Below, in pieces: positions 33,539 to 42,100 of a DNA stretch of 64,000 bases. The notes under the pieces are model-generated. The model saw nothing but the letters and a program-made list of their open reading frames with translations, was not told the origin of the DNA and did no database searches. How positions within the stretch are numbered: position 1 is the stretch's first letter; every line of letters starts with the position of its first letter. Source of the stretch: Microbacteriaceae bacterium (lineage in GTDB: Bacteria > Actinomycetota > Actinomycetes > Actinomycetales > Microbacteriaceae); assembly GCA_025464995.1 (NCBI GenBank), contig JAODMO010000046.1, positions 1-64,000 of the forward strand, read 5' to 3'. A program made the position numbers and the translations under genes.

Positions 33539-33814
33539 ATGGGGCGAGGCCGTCAAAAGGCGAAGCACACCAAGGTCGCGCGTGACCTGAAGTACTTCAG
33601 TCCTGACACCAACTACGGAGCTCTTCAAAAGGAGCTCGGCGGCTCTGGCGAGCCCGGAGATCCGCGACTCGACGAGGATCTGGCCGCCTGGCCCGAATAC
33701 GTCGTCGGCTCCGGCGTAGCGGCAGGTGATGAAGAGGACGACGACGAGGACGACGAATACGTTCCCGGCAGCTACCAGTCCGACGAGGACATCGCCCGCA
33801 ACAAAACGGCGTAG
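33539..33814 (+). CDS. DUF3073 protein
   Basis: The protein has 91 residues. The N-terminus MGRGRQKAKHTKVARDLKYF and the following SPDTNYGALQKEL are diagnostic of DUF3073, a small actinobacterial family. The C-terminal third is very acidic (GDEEDDDEDDEYVPG), giving a basic-head/acidic-tail protein that might bind nucleic acid or ribosomes; no function is established. It has a strong ribosome-binding site and a structured leader. It is commonly found next to purine genes, as here. Confidence 0.9.
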   Translation: MGRGRQKAKHTKVARDLKYFSPDTNYGALQKELGGSGEPGDPRLDEDLAAWPEYVVGSGVAAGDEEDDDEDDEYVPGSYQSDEDIARNKTA

Positions 33815-33828
33815 CCTTCCTTCACTCG

Positions 33829-33872
33829 TTCCGGTGTCGAAACGCTCGCTGGCGCACGCTCCTCAACCAGCG
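33829..33872. repeat. Intergenic palindromic REP-like element
   Basis: The sequence around GGTGTCGAAACGCTCGCTGG and CGCTCCTCAACCAGCG resembles a short repeat often seen between genes in Microbacteriaceae (GTTTCGA...CTCCTCAACCA type). It sits between the convergent DUF3073 and purM stops. The match is from memory. Confidence 0.4.
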
Positions 33873-33879
33873 CAGTCAC

Positions 33880-34971
33880 TCAGCTCGCGAAGGCACCCGT
33901 CAGCCGCACCGCGCCTCCGTTGACGCCCTTCGCCCCCTGCTCGAACCCCGCGATCGAGCGAGCGCCGGTGCCGACCTGCCCCGCGACCCACGAGGGCAGC
34001 CCCGCGGCCTCGAGCGAACGGATGACATCGGCCGCAGCACCGGCGGCGACGACGGCGAACATTCCGACGCCGAGGTTCCACGTGCCCTCCGTCTCCTCGA
34101 GGGTCATCGAGCCCATGTCGGCCAGCACCCGGAACACGGGCTCGGGCGACCAGGTCGAACGTTCGACCTCGACCCACGAGCCGACCGGCAGCACGCGCGC
34201 GAGGTTCGCGGCGATGCCGCCGCCCGTGACGTGGCTGAGCGAGTGGATGGCACCGGGAAGCGCGTCGATCACCTCGAGCAGAGGGGTCGTGTAGAGACGG
34301 GTCGGCACGAGCAGCGCCTCGCCGTACACGCCGAGGTCGTCAGACCGGTCGACGAAGTCGACCTTGGCCTGACGAAGGATGCTGCGCACGAGCGAGAAGC
34401 CGTTGCTGTGCAGGCCGGATGACGCGATGGCCACCACGACGTCGCCGTCGACGACGCGCTCCGGGCCGAGGGCCTTCTCTGCCTCGACCACTCCCACGGC
34501 CGCTCCGGCCACGTCGTAGTCGTCCGGACCGAGCAGTCCCGGGTGTTCCGCGGTCTCGCCGCCGACGAGCGCCGTGCCGGTCGCCGAGCAGGCGAGCGCG
34601 ATGCCCTTCACGATGTCGGCGATGCGCGACGGAACCACGCGACCGCAGGCGATGTAGTCGGTCATGAAGAGCGGGCGGGCACCGACCACGACGATGTCGT
34701 CGACGACCATGCCGACGAGGTCTTGTCCGATCGTGTCGTGCTTGTCGAGCGCCTGCGCAATCGCGACCTTCGTTCCGACGCCATCCGTCGAGGTGGCGAG
34801 AAGCGGCCGGTCGAAGCCCTTGAGCGACGACGCGTCGAAGAGCCCGGCGAATCCGCCGAAACCGCCGACCACGGAGGGGCCGTGCGTGGCTGAGACCGCC
34901 GACTTCATGAGTTCGACGGCCAGGTCACCGGCCGCGGTGTCGACTCCGGCCTCCGCGTACTTGTTACTCAT
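33880..34971 (-). CDS. purM: Phosphoribosylformylglycinamidine cyclo-ligase
   Basis: The protein has 363 residues, normal for PurM. It converts FGAM to AIR with ATP. Motifs: GFGGFAGLFD, LLATSTDGVGTKVAIAQ, DLVGMVVDDIVVVGARPLFM, LVGGETAEHPG, IASSGLHSNGFSLVR and SLSHVTGGGIAANLARVLP, in the usual order. It is divergent from purF, with about 70 bp between the start codons including an AT-rich TATATA stretch. Start is ATG 34971. Confidence 0.95.
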   Translation of the reverse strand: MSNKYAEAGVDTAAGDLAVELMKSAVSATHGPSVVGGFGGFAGLFDASSLKGFDRPLLATSTDGVGTKVAIAQALDKHDTIGQDLVGMVVDDIVVVGARPLFMTDYIACGRVVPSRIADIVKGIALACSATGTALVGGETAEHPGLLGPDDYDVAGAAVGVVEAEKALGPERVVDGDVVVAIASSGLHSNGFSLVRSILRQAKVDFVDRSDDLGVYGEALLVPTRLYTTPLLEVIDALPGAIHSLSHVTGGGIAANLARVLPVGSWVEVERSTWSPEPVFRVLADMGSMTLEETEGTWNLGVGMFAVVAAGAAADVIRSLEAAGLPSWVAGQVGTGARSIAGFEQGAKGVNGGAVRLTGAFAS

Positions 34972-35043
34972 GCCAGAGATCCCATCCGCAACGTGAAAGA
35001 CTGTATATATCCCCCCAATTCTACGGTCTGGAGCTCATTCCGC

Positions 35044-36501
35044 ATGTGCGGCATTGTTGGCATCGTTTCCTCCCAGCCGGCTAACCAGAAGGTCTACGAC
35101 GCACTGCTGCTGCTGCAGCACCGCGGCCAGGACTCCACCGGTATCGCTACAGCCGACGGCAGCACCTTCTATTCGCACAAGGCCAGGGGCCAGGTGCGCG
35201 AGGCCTACCGCACGCGCGACATGCGGGGCCTGCTCGGCAACATGGGCCTCGGTCACGTGCGCTACGCCACCAAGGGCACGGCCTCGAACGAGCAGGAGGC
35301 CCAGCCGTTCTACGTCAACGCGCCCTACGGCATCACGCTCATCCACAACGGCAACCTGACGAATACGCGGGAACTCACACGCGAGCTGTTCGACGTCGAC
35401 CGCCGCCACCTCAACACCACGAGCGACACCGAGCTGCTGGTCAATGTGCTGGCACACGAGCTGCAGGCGCAGGTCTCAGGACTCGACCTCGATCCCGACC
35501 AGGTGTTCAACGCCGTCACGCGCGTGCACGAGCGCGTCGAGGGCTCCTATGCCGCAATCGCGCTCATCGCCGGTCACGGCCTGCTCGCGTTCCGCGACCC
35601 GTTCGGCATCCGTCCGCTCATTCTGGGGAAGCGCTCCGAGGGCTTCGTCGGTGACGAGTGGGTCGTCGCATCCGAGTCCCTCGTCTTGGAGAGCGGCGGC
35701 TACGAGGTCGTCCGCGACGTGGCGCCGGGCGAGGCGATCTTCATCAGCCGCGGCGGCGAGATGTTCTCCAGGCAGTGCGCGCCGAACCCCCGCCTCATCC
35801 CGTGCTCGTTCGAATACGTCTACCTTGCACGCCCCGACTCGGTCATGAACGGCATCTCGGTTTACGACGCCCGCCTCCGTCTCGGAGACCGCCTCGCCGA
35901 CACCATCGCGCAGTACACGCCGATGGGCGACATCGACGTCGTCATGCCGATCCCCGACTCATCGCGCCCCGCGGCGATGCAGGTCGCGCAGAAACTCGGC
36001 ATCGAGTACCGCGAGGGCTTCTACAAGAACCGCTACGTCGGTCGCACCTTCATCATGCCCGGGCAGGAAGAGCGCAAGAAGAGCGTCAAGCAGAAGCTCA
36101 ACGCGATGGGCAGCGAGTTCCGTGGCAAGAACATCCTGATCGTCGACGACTCGATCGTGCGCGGAACGACCTCGAAGGAGATCGTGCAGATGGCGCGCGA
36201 CGCCGGGGCGAACAAGGTGACCTTCACCTCGGCCGCTCCTCCCGTGCGCTTCCCGCACGTCTACGGCATCAACATGCCGTCGCGCCAGGAGCTGATCGCT
36301 CACGGCCTCCGCATCCCCGAGATCGCGACGGAGCTCGGCGCCGACTACCTGATCTACCAGGAGGTCGCCGACATGCAGGCGGCGATTCTCGAGGGGTCGG
36401 ATGTCACGGCTCTCGAGATGAGCTGCTTCACCGGTGACTACGTCACGGGCACGGTCAACGACGAGTACCTCGCGTGGGTCGAGGCCAACCAGCTCAGCTA
36501 G
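35044..36501 (+). CDS. purF: Amidophosphoribosyltransferase
   Basis: The protein has 485 residues. The start is at ATG 35044 because Cys2 must become the N-terminal nucleophile (MCGIVGIVSS). The glutaminase domain shows LLLQHRGQDSTGIA and GHVRYATKG; the PRTase domain shows ILIVDDSIVRGTTSKEIV. The enzyme makes phosphoribosylamine from PRPP and glutamine, the first purine step. Near the C-terminus EMSCFTGDYVTG keeps only one of the cysteines found in the iron-sulfur CxxCF pattern of Bacillus PurF, so an iron-sulfur cluster is doubtful. Confidence 0.95.
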   Translation: MCGIVGIVSSQPANQKVYDALLLLQHRGQDSTGIATADGSTFYSHKARGQVREAYRTRDMRGLLGNMGLGHVRYATKGTASNEQEAQPFYVNAPYGITLIHNGNLTNTRELTRELFDVDRRHLNTTSDTELLVNVLAHELQAQVSGLDLDPDQVFNAVTRVHERVEGSYAAIALIAGHGLLAFRDPFGIRPLILGKRSEGFVGDEWVVASESLVLESGGYEVVRDVAPGEAIFISRGGEMFSRQCAPNPRLIPCSFEYVYLARPDSVMNGISVYDARLRLGDRLADTIAQYTPMGDIDVVMPIPDSSRPAAMQVAQKLGIEYREGFYKNRYVGRTFIMPGQEERKKSVKQKLNAMGSEFRGKNILIVDDSIVRGTTSKEIVQMARDAGANKVTFTSAAPPVRFPHVYGINMPSRQELIAHGLRIPEIATELGADYLIYQEVADMQAAILEGSDVTALEMSCFTGDYVTGTVNDEYLAWVEANQLS

Positions 36502-36509
36502 CAGTACAG

Positions 36510-36875
36510 CTAGCGGGCGCCCGCATCCCGGTCGTTCTCGGGCTCCGGCGTTTCGAGCTCCGCATCGTCGTCTCCGCCGGCCGGCTCGGTGACCACGGTC
36601 GCCGGGCGGGCGCGGCTCAGCCCGATGCGGTCGAACAGCAGGGCGAGCAGGGCGCCGACGAGCACACCCGCGGTCACGCCGTAGAGCGCGAAGTAGCCGA
36701 ACAGCGCGCCGAACCCGACCTTCGGGTCGACCGGGTAGAGCGAGGTGAGGATGAACGTGATGATGGCGCCGATTCCGCCGCCGACGATCATGAACGCGGG
36801 GTACTTGGGCGCGCGGCGGATGCGCACCTCGGTCTCGTTCGCGGCATCCTGCTCGTCGCTGGGGGTAGAGCTCAT
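36510..36875 (-). CDS. Small membrane protein of unknown function
   Basis: The protein has 121 residues and two predicted membrane helices (AFMIVGGGIGAIITFILTSL and ALFGYFALYGVTAGVLVGALLALL), separated by YPVDPKVG, with soluble acidic ends. It lies between purF and purD on the opposite strand. Its first 4 bp overlap the end of the SCP2-like gene, so they are co-transcribed. The function is not recognised. Confidence 0.8.
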   Translation of the reverse strand: MSSTPSDEQDAANETEVRIRRAPKYPAFMIVGGGIGAIITFILTSLYPVDPKVGFGALFGYFALYGVTAGVLVGALLALLFDRIGLSRARPATVVTEPAGGDDDAELETPEPENDRDAGAR

Positions 36876-37246
36876 GCCTCCATTGTCGCAGGCATAACAG
36901 GGAGGTAGCCGCTGAGGTCGGCGCGCTGGCCCGAGGCGTGCACCCTACCCTCGCCGAGCGCGTCGCTCCACGCGAGACTTCCGGTCGCGAGGGCGAGCCA
37001 CGTCGCGGCATCCGTCTCGACGACGTTGGGGGGCGTGCCGCGCGTGTGGCGCGGCCCCTCGATGCACTGCACGGCGCCGAACGGGGGTACCCGCACCTCG
37101 ACCGTGTTGCCCTCCGCGTTCTCAGCGAGTTCCTGCAGCAGCCAGCGCACCGCCGTGGCCAATGTGTCACGTGAAACATCCCCGCCGGCGATCGACGCGC
37201 GAACGGACGCTGCGCCAATACCGGAATCGATGCGTGACCGTGCCAT
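36872..37246 (-). CDS. SCP2-like (sterol carrier family) protein
   Basis: The protein has 124 residues. The segment [20 protein letters not shown], then [21 protein letters not shown], is typical of the actinobacterial sterol carrier-like family found beside purine genes. SCP2 folds bind lipids or form C-terminal domains of acyltransferases; the role here is unknown. It is divergent from purD. The ATG at 37246 has TAGCGT 6 nt upstream. Confidence 0.8.
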   Translation of the reverse strand: MARSRIDSGIGAASVRASIAGGDVSRDTLATAVRWLLQELAENAEGNTVEVRVPPFGAVQCIEGPRHTRGTPPNVVETDAATWLALATGSLAWSDALGEGRVHASGQRADLSGYLPVMPATMEA

Positions 37247-37252
37247 GCCTTT

Positions 37253-37258
37253 ACGCTA
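37253..37258 (-). promoter_or_regulatory. -10 element of a leaderless promoter (SCP2-like gene)
   Basis: TAGCGT on the minus strand ends 6 nt before the ATG at 37246. Confidence 0.5.
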
Positions 37259-37294
37259 ACCCTTCCGGCGGCTTCGCTCCGCGGATGGGGCGGG

Positions 37295-37300
37295 TACGCT
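37295..37300 (+). promoter_or_regulatory. -10 element of a leaderless promoter (purD)
   Basis: TACGCT ends 6 nt before the GTG at 37307. Together with the divergent SCP2-like promoter it fills a 60-bp gap. Confidence 0.55.
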
Positions 37301-37306
37301 GGGCGG

Positions 37307-38557
37307 GTGCGAATCCTTGTTCTCGGCTCCGGTGCGCGCGAGCACGCCATCATCACGTCCCTGTTGAGCGAGGATGCCGGGCACCACATCACGGCCGCGC
37401 CCGGCAACGCGGGCATCGCCGCGAACGTCGAGGTGGTGGCGCTCGACCCGACGAACGGCTCCATCGTGCGTGACTACGCCCGAGACAACGGCATCGAGCT
37501 CGTCGTGATCGGCCCGGAGGCCCCGCTCGTCGCCGGTGTCGCCGACAAGCTGCGCGCCGCCGACATCCCCGTCTTCGGTCCGACCAAGGCGGCCGCCGCC
37601 ATCGAGGGCAGCAAGACCTTCGCCAAGCGCATCATGGACGCCGCCGGCGTTCCCACAGGCCGGGCGACTCGCGCCGGTTCGATCGACGCCGCAGTCACCG
37701 CGATCGACGAGTACGGTGCGCCCTACGTCGTCAAGGCCGACGGACTGGCCGCGGGCAAGGGCGTGCTCGTCACGCCGGATCGCAGCGCCGCGATCGAGCA
37801 CGCCACGTACTGGCTGCACCACGGCGACGTGCTCGTCGAGGAGTTTCTCGCGGGCCAGGAGGTCTCGCTCTTCCTGTTGAGCGACGGGGAGAGCGTCGTG
37901 CCGCTCGAACCCGCCCAGGACTACAAGCGCGCCTACGACCGCGACGAGGGGCCGAACACGGGCGGCATGGGCGCCTACTCCCCGCTGCCCTGGCTCGGCG
38001 ACGACTTCGTCGACGACGTCATCGCGCAGGTCGCGCTGCCGACCATCCGCCAGATGGCGAGCGAAGGCACACCTTTCGTGGGCCTCCTCTACTGCGGACT
38101 CATCATCACCAAGCAGGGCACGCGCGTCATCGAGTTCAACGCCCGGTTCGGCGACCCCGAGACGCAGGTGGTGCTGCCGCGGCTGGTAACCCCCTTGAGC
38201 GGTCTCCTGTTCGCCGCGGCGACGGGCACGCTGGGTCGGCTGCCGTATCCGAGATTCTCGAGCGACGTGGCAGTGACCGTGGTGCTTGCGAGCGAGGGAT
38301 ACCCGGAGGCGCCCGTCACGGGTCGCGAGGTCACCGGGCTGGATGAGGCAAACGCCGTCGAGGGAGTGCACATCACTCACGCCGCCACCGCCGTGCTCGA
38401 CGGCAAGTACATCGCGACGGGCGGGCGAGTGCTCAGCGTGGTCGCAACCGGACGCGATTTCGCCACTGCCCGTGACCGCGCCTACCGGGCCCTCGGACAC
38501 ATCGGGCTCGAAGGCAGCCACTACCGCACCGACATCGCGGAGCGCGTCGCCGAGTAG
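37307..38557 (+). CDS. purD: Phosphoribosylamine-glycine ligase (GAR synthetase)
   Basis: The protein has 416 residues, normal for PurD. It joins glycine to phosphoribosylamine using ATP. The N-terminal domain begins [16 protein letters not shown], and the ATP-grasp core shows [48 protein letters not shown] and [21 protein letters not shown] start with a -10 box 6 nt upstream. Confidence 0.95.
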   Translation: MRILVLGSGAREHAIITSLLSEDAGHHITAAPGNAGIAANVEVVALDPTNGSIVRDYARDNGIELVVIGPEAPLVAGVADKLRAADIPVFGPTKAAAAIEGSKTFAKRIMDAAGVPTGRATRAGSIDAAVTAIDEYGAPYVVKADGLAAGKGVLVTPDRSAAIEHATYWLHHGDVLVEEFLAGQEVSLFLLSDGESVVPLEPAQDYKRAYDRDEGPNTGGMGAYSPLPWLGDDFVDDVIAQVALPTIRQMASEGTPFVGLLYCGLIITKQGTRVIEFNARFGDPETQVVLPRLVTPLSGLLFAAATGTLGRLPYPRFSSDVAVTVVLASEGYPEAPVTGREVTGLDEANAVEGVHITHAATAVLDGKYIATGGRVLSVVATGRDFATARDRAYRALGHIGLEGSHYRTDIAERVAE

Positions 38558-38559
38558 CA

Positions 38560-38604
38560 CCGGCGACCCTTCGACAGGCTCCGGAACCGCAGGCTCAGGG
38601 ACGG
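38560..38604. repeat. REP-like intergenic element between purD and purC
   Basis: CCCTTCGACAGGCTC is followed by tandem 15-bp near-copies CAGGCTCCGGAACCG (38575-38589) and CAGGCTCAGGGACGG (38590-38604). This resembles the actinobacterial intergenic repeat whose spurious translation reads PEPVEG. Confidence 0.5.
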
Positions 38605-38631
38605 CGAGGTCAGCGACCGTCGGCCGACTGG

Positions 38632-38637
38632 GATAAT
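38632..38637 (+). promoter_or_regulatory. -10 element of a leaderless promoter (purC)
   Basis: GATAAT ends 6 nt before the ATG at 38644. Confidence 0.45.
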
Positions 38638-38643
38638 GAGCGC

Positions 38644-39537
38644 ATGACGGATGCCGCAATTCTGCCCGGTTGGACCCTCGCCTATTCCGGCAAGGTGCGC
38701 GACCTCTACACCTCCCCGGATCGCGCCGGCGAGGTGCTCATGGTCGCGAGCGACCGGGTCAGCGCGTTCGACCACGTGCTGCAGCCGGGGATTCCTGGGA
38801 AGGGCGAGCTGCTCACGACGTTGAGCCTGTGGTGGTTCGGTCAGCTCGCCGACATCCCGAATCACCTCGCAAGCCCGGGAGTCGAGAGCCTCGACCTGCC
38901 CGACTCCGTGGCGAGGCGCGCGATGCTCGCCCGCAACCTCGACATGTATCCGGTCGAGTGCGTGGTTCGCGGCTACCTGAGCGGAAGCGGGTGGCTCGAG
39001 TACCAGGCCAGCCAGAGCGTGTGCGGCATCGCGCTGCCCGCCGGGCTGCGCGACGGCGACCGCCTGCCCGAACCGATCTACACTCCCGCGTGGAAGGCCC
39101 CGTTGGGCGAGCACGACGAGAACATCACCTTCGAGCGCACCGTCGAGTTGGTGGGTGCCGACGTGGCGACCTCCCTTCGTGAGTCGTCGCTCGAGATCTT
39201 CCGACGGGCGTCCGACGTCGCGGAGAGCCGCGGCGTGCTCCTCGCCGACACCAAGTTCGAATTCGGGGCCGACCGGCAGACCGGCGAGCTCACCCTCGGT
39301 GACGAGGTGCTCACCTCCGACAGCAGCCGCTACTGGGATGCCGCGGTCTACGCCGCGGGCGGCGACCGCCGGCTCGAGAGCTTCGACAAGCAGATCGTGC
39401 GCAACTGGCTCAAGACGAACTGGGATCCGGCCGCCACCGCCTCGGCGGCCACCCCGCCGCCCGCGCTGCCCGACGACATCGTCGCGCGGACCGCGGCCCG
39501 CTACCGCGAGCTCATCGACAGGCTCACCGGCGAATGA
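38644..39537 (+). CDS. purC: Phosphoribosylaminoimidazole-succinocarboxamide synthase
   Basis: The protein has 297 residues, normal for the longer SAICAR synthases. Motifs: YSGKVRDLYTSP, ASDRVSAFDHVLQPGIPGKG, ECVVRGYLSGSGWLEYQ, LADTKFEFGAD and LTSDSSRYWDA. It condenses CAIR with aspartate. The stop overlaps the ATG of a GNAT gene (ATGA), so the two are translationally coupled. Confidence 0.95.
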   Translation: MTDAAILPGWTLAYSGKVRDLYTSPDRAGEVLMVASDRVSAFDHVLQPGIPGKGELLTTLSLWWFGQLADIPNHLASPGVESLDLPDSVARRAMLARNLDMYPVECVVRGYLSGSGWLEYQASQSVCGIALPAGLRDGDRLPEPIYTPAWKAPLGEHDENITFERTVELVGADVATSLRESSLEIFRRASDVAESRGVLLADTKFEFGADRQTGELTLGDEVLTSDSSRYWDAAVYAAGGDRRLESFDKQIVRNWLKTNWDPAATASAATPPPALPDDIVARTAARYRELIDRLTGE

Positions 39538-39986
39538 TCGTCCGCGCCGTCCATTGGGACGATCGCGCGGGTGTCGAGCTCCGGGCCGCCCAACGTCTCG
39601 AGATCGCCGAGCGCTACGGCACCGACGAGTCCGAGCCCGGCCCCGCTCCCACCGCCGACGACATGACCGCGTTCTTCGTGGCGTTCACCGACGACGGAAT
39701 GCCCGCCGGGTGCGGCGGCCTGCGTCGCCTCGACGAGGCAGAGGGCGAGATCAAACGGATGTTCGTGAGCCGGGCCCATCGCGGCACCGGCGTCTCGACC
39801 GCCCTCTTGGGCAGGCTCGAGGAGTCCGCGCGGGAGCTGGGCTGGAAGCGCCTGGTGCTCGAGACGGGCACCGAGCAGCCCGACGCCGTGCGGTTCTACC
39901 AGCGCGAGGGCTACACGCCCATCCCGAACTTCGGCTACTACGCCGACTCGAACGACTCCCTGTGCTTCGCGAAGCACGTGGCATAG
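39534..39986 (+). CDS. GNAT-family N-acetyltransferase coupled to purC
   Basis: The protein has 150 residues. The acetyl-CoA site is GEIKRMFVSRAHRGTGVSTALLGRLEE, followed by LVLETGTEQPDAVRFYQREGY. It resembles the GNAT at 14115-14570 across this block. It overlaps the purC stop by 4 bp and so should be made with PurC, but no purine-related substrate is known. The function is unknown. Confidence 0.85.
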   Translation: MIVRAVHWDDRAGVELRAAQRLEIAERYGTDESEPGPAPTADDMTAFFVAFTDDGMPAGCGGLRRLDEAEGEIKRMFVSRAHRGTGVSTALLGRLEESARELGWKRLVLETGTEQPDAVRFYQREGYTPIPNFGYYADSNDSLCFAKHVA

Positions 39987-40096
39987 TCGGGCGCCCGAGC
40001 GCCAATCCGATCTCACCGCGGCTCCGAATCACCTCGTGACGATGGCCCGCCTCCCAGAATGCGGGTCATCGTCATTCTCCCGGTAGAACGGAATAG

Positions 40097-40117
40097 TTGT
40101 ATCGACAAGCAACTTGT
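40097..40117. promoter_or_regulatory. Candidate operator upstream of the VOC dioxygenase
   Basis: Overlapping inverted repeats TTGT-N4-ACAA (40097-40108) and ACAAG-CAA-CTTGT (40105-40117) lie about 25-45 bp before the start. TTGT/ACAA half-sites are common in MarR-family operators, which often control catechol dioxygenases. No MarR gene is in the window. Confidence 0.4.
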
Positions 40118-40142
40118 AGTGTGGTGACGAAGGGTGGCCACC

Positions 40143-41036
40143 ATGACCTCGAACACCGCAGACCTGCTCGCCGCAGACACGTCGATGGGCGCCGTGACGC
40201 TGCGCGTCGCCGACCTCGACGCGATGACCCGCTACTACCGCGACGCGATCGCCCTCGAGGTGCTGGGCGCTGACGCCGACTCCGTCGTGCTCGGCCGCGG
40301 AACGACGGCGGTCATGATCCTCGTCCACGCACCGGAGCTCAGAAACGCGAGCCCGCGCGACGCGGGCCTGTTCCACACGGCGATCCTGTTCGATACCGAG
40401 GAGGCCCTCGCGGCGTCCGTGTATTCCGTCGCCCAGAAGCACCCCGGCACGTTCACCGGCAGCTCCGACCACCTCGTGAGCAAGGCGTTCTACTTCACCG
40501 ACCCCGAGAACAACGGCGTCGAGCTGTACTGGGACCGCGAGCGGGCCGCCTGGGGGTGGAGCCACGGCAGCATCGAGATGTCGACCCTCTACCTCGACCC
40601 GAACGAATTCCTTCAGCAGAACCTGACCGAGGGCGCTGTAGACCAGCCCATAATCGGCGGCGCGCGGGTGGGTCACGTGCATCTGCAGGTGGGTGATACA
40701 TCCGTAGCCCGCGAGTTCTACGTCGACCGGCTCGGGTTCGAGACCACGGTGAGCCTCGGCGACAGCGCGCTGTTCGTGAGCGCCGGCGGGTACCACCACC
40801 ACATCGCGATGAACACCTGGAACTCACGCGGCGCCGGCCCGCGGCAGCTCGCACTCGGGTTGGCGCAGATCGACATCAGGGTGCCGTCGAGCGACGACCT
40901 CGGTGCGCTCGGAGAGCGCCTCGGCCACTTCGGTCACCAGGTGCGCGACGACGGCCAGACGGTCAGCTTCGACGACCCGTGGAACAACCTGATCAGGGTG
41001 ACGACGGGGGCTGAGACCCACCGAACGCTCACGTGA
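40143..41036 (+). CDS. VOC-family extradiol dioxygenase (CatE/MhqO-like)
   Basis: The protein has 297 residues, made of two VOC repeats (TLRVADLDAMTRYYRDAIAL at the N-terminus and VHLQVGDTSVAREFYVDRLG from about 175). LFHTAILF, SDHLVSKAFYFTDPENNGVELYWDR and YHHHIAMNTW supply the expected metal-ligand His and Glu residues. Homologues cleave catechols or hydroquinone conjugates, or act in quinone stress. I prefer ATG 40143, with GAAGGG about 9 nt upstream, over GTG 40134. Confidence 0.8.
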   Translation: MTSNTADLLAADTSMGAVTLRVADLDAMTRYYRDAIALEVLGADADSVVLGRGTTAVMILVHAPELRNASPRDAGLFHTAILFDTEEALAASVYSVAQKHPGTFTGSSDHLVSKAFYFTDPENNGVELYWDRERAAWGWSHGSIEMSTLYLDPNEFLQQNLTEGAVDQPIIGGARVGHVHLQVGDTSVAREFYVDRLGFETTVSLGDSALFVSAGGYHHHIAMNTWNSRGAGPRQLALGLAQIDIRVPSSDDLGALGERLGHFGHQVRDDGQTVSFDDPWNNLIRVTTGAETHRTLT

Positions 41037-41058
41037 GGCCACCGGAGGTCGGTAGTCG

Positions 41059-42066
41059 CTAGACGCGCTCGTCGAGCTCCGTGATCACGTCCCACGCACC
41101 ATCCTCTGAGTTCGAGAGCACGACGACGTCGAGACCCTCCTCGACGTAGTGGCGCAGGATGCCGCTCACCCCGGCGTTGATCCCGTCCTGGAAGTACGAG
41201 CGCACCGAGCCGTCGTCGTCGAGGTCGAACTCCAACCCGAAGCCGTACGCCGTCTCCTCGTCGAGCGACACCTGCGGAATCAGGAACTCCTCGGTGTACT
41301 CCTTGTTGAGCAGCACCCCGCCGCGCACCGCTGTGAAGAACTTCACGAGGTCGGCTGCGGTCGCGTGTGCGCCGCCATCCGGGGAGCCGATCGGCGGGTA
41401 GGCGAGTTCGTTGCTCACCCACTCGCCGTTCTCGGTGGGATCCCAGCCCTCGGCGACGCGTGGCGACTGCTCCCGTCGGTCGAAGAAGCCCGAGTCGCTC
41501 ATTCCGGCCGGAGCGAAGACGTTCTCGGCGACGTAGTCGCGGTAGCTCATGCCGGTGACCCGCTCGAGCGCCAGCCCCGCGAGGATGTAGCCGACGTTGA
41601 TGAAGGCGACCTCGTCTCCCGGGTCGGCGAGCGGCTCCTTGTTCACGAACAACGGCAGGAAGTCCTTCGTCTCGACGAACGTCTCGACGGGCAGCGCCGC
41701 CCACATCGCGGCGTAGTCCTCACCGTTCTCCTCGTCCGCGTCATCCGCGATGCCGCTCGTGTGCGTGAGCAGGTTCAGCAGCGTCACCTCGATCGGGATA
41801 CGCGTGCCGGCGAGGTCGACGTAGTGGTGGATGGATGTCTCGAGGTCGAGGTTGCCCGCGGCCACCTGCTGCAGCACCGCGACGCTCGTGAAGAGCTTGG
41901 TGATCGACGCGGTGTCGAACCGGGTGTCGAGCGTGATCGGCTCGTCAGTGCGGCGGCTCGCGAGGCCGCTCGCCGACTCGAATACCGTCGTTGCGCCCTT
42001 GCGCACGAGCACCACCCCGGAGAACTGCTGGGCATCGAGAAAGTCTTTGAGTCCGGCGGTATCCAT
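41059..42066 (-). CDS. Serine hydrolase, class C beta-lactamase family
   Basis: The protein has 335 residues and no signal peptide. The catalytic S-x-x-K is SITK within FDTASITKLFTSVAVLQQ; the second motif is FINVGYILAG in the Y-x-N position, read as N-V-G-Y. It also has LLNLLTHTSGI and GGAHATAADLVKFF, both typical of this family. It is likely a cytoplasmic esterase or peptidase rather than a resistance enzyme. The ATG at 42066 has TAAACT 6 nt upstream. Confidence 0.85.
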   Translation of the reverse strand: MDTAGLKDFLDAQQFSGVVLVRKGATTVFESASGLASRRTDEPITLDTRFDTASITKLFTSVAVLQQVAAGNLDLETSIHHYVDLAGTRIPIEVTLLNLLTHTSGIADDADEENGEDYAAMWAALPVETFVETKDFLPLFVNKEPLADPGDEVAFINVGYILAGLALERVTGMSYRDYVAENVFAPAGMSDSGFFDRREQSPRVAEGWDPTENGEWVSNELAYPPIGSPDGGAHATAADLVKFFTAVRGGVLLNKEYTEEFLIPQVSLDEETAYGFGLEFDLDDDGSVRSYFQDGINAGVSGILRHYVEEGLDVVVLSNSEDGAWDVITELDERV

Positions 42067-42072
42067 GCTCCG

Positions 42073-42078
42073 AGTTTA
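42073..42078 (-). promoter_or_regulatory. -10 element of a leaderless promoter (serine hydrolase)
   Basis: TAAACT on the minus strand ends 6 nt before the ATG at 42066. Confidence 0.5.
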
Positions 42079-42088
42079 GTGAGCGACC

Positions 42089-42094
42089 TACCAT
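42089..42094 (+). promoter_or_regulatory. -10 element of a leaderless promoter (SGNH hydrolase)
   Basis: TACCAT ends 6 nt before the GTG at 42101. Confidence 0.45.
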
Positions 42095-42100
42095 GGAGCG

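Noticed and set aside
37256-38659. Minus-strand frame opposite purD containing PEPVEG
   Set aside because: It is antisense to purD; the PEPVEG peptide comes from translating the intergenic repeat.
41059-42066. Beta-lactam resistance gene
   Set aside because: The SxxK fold is present, but there is no signal peptide and the family is mostly esterases or peptidases.
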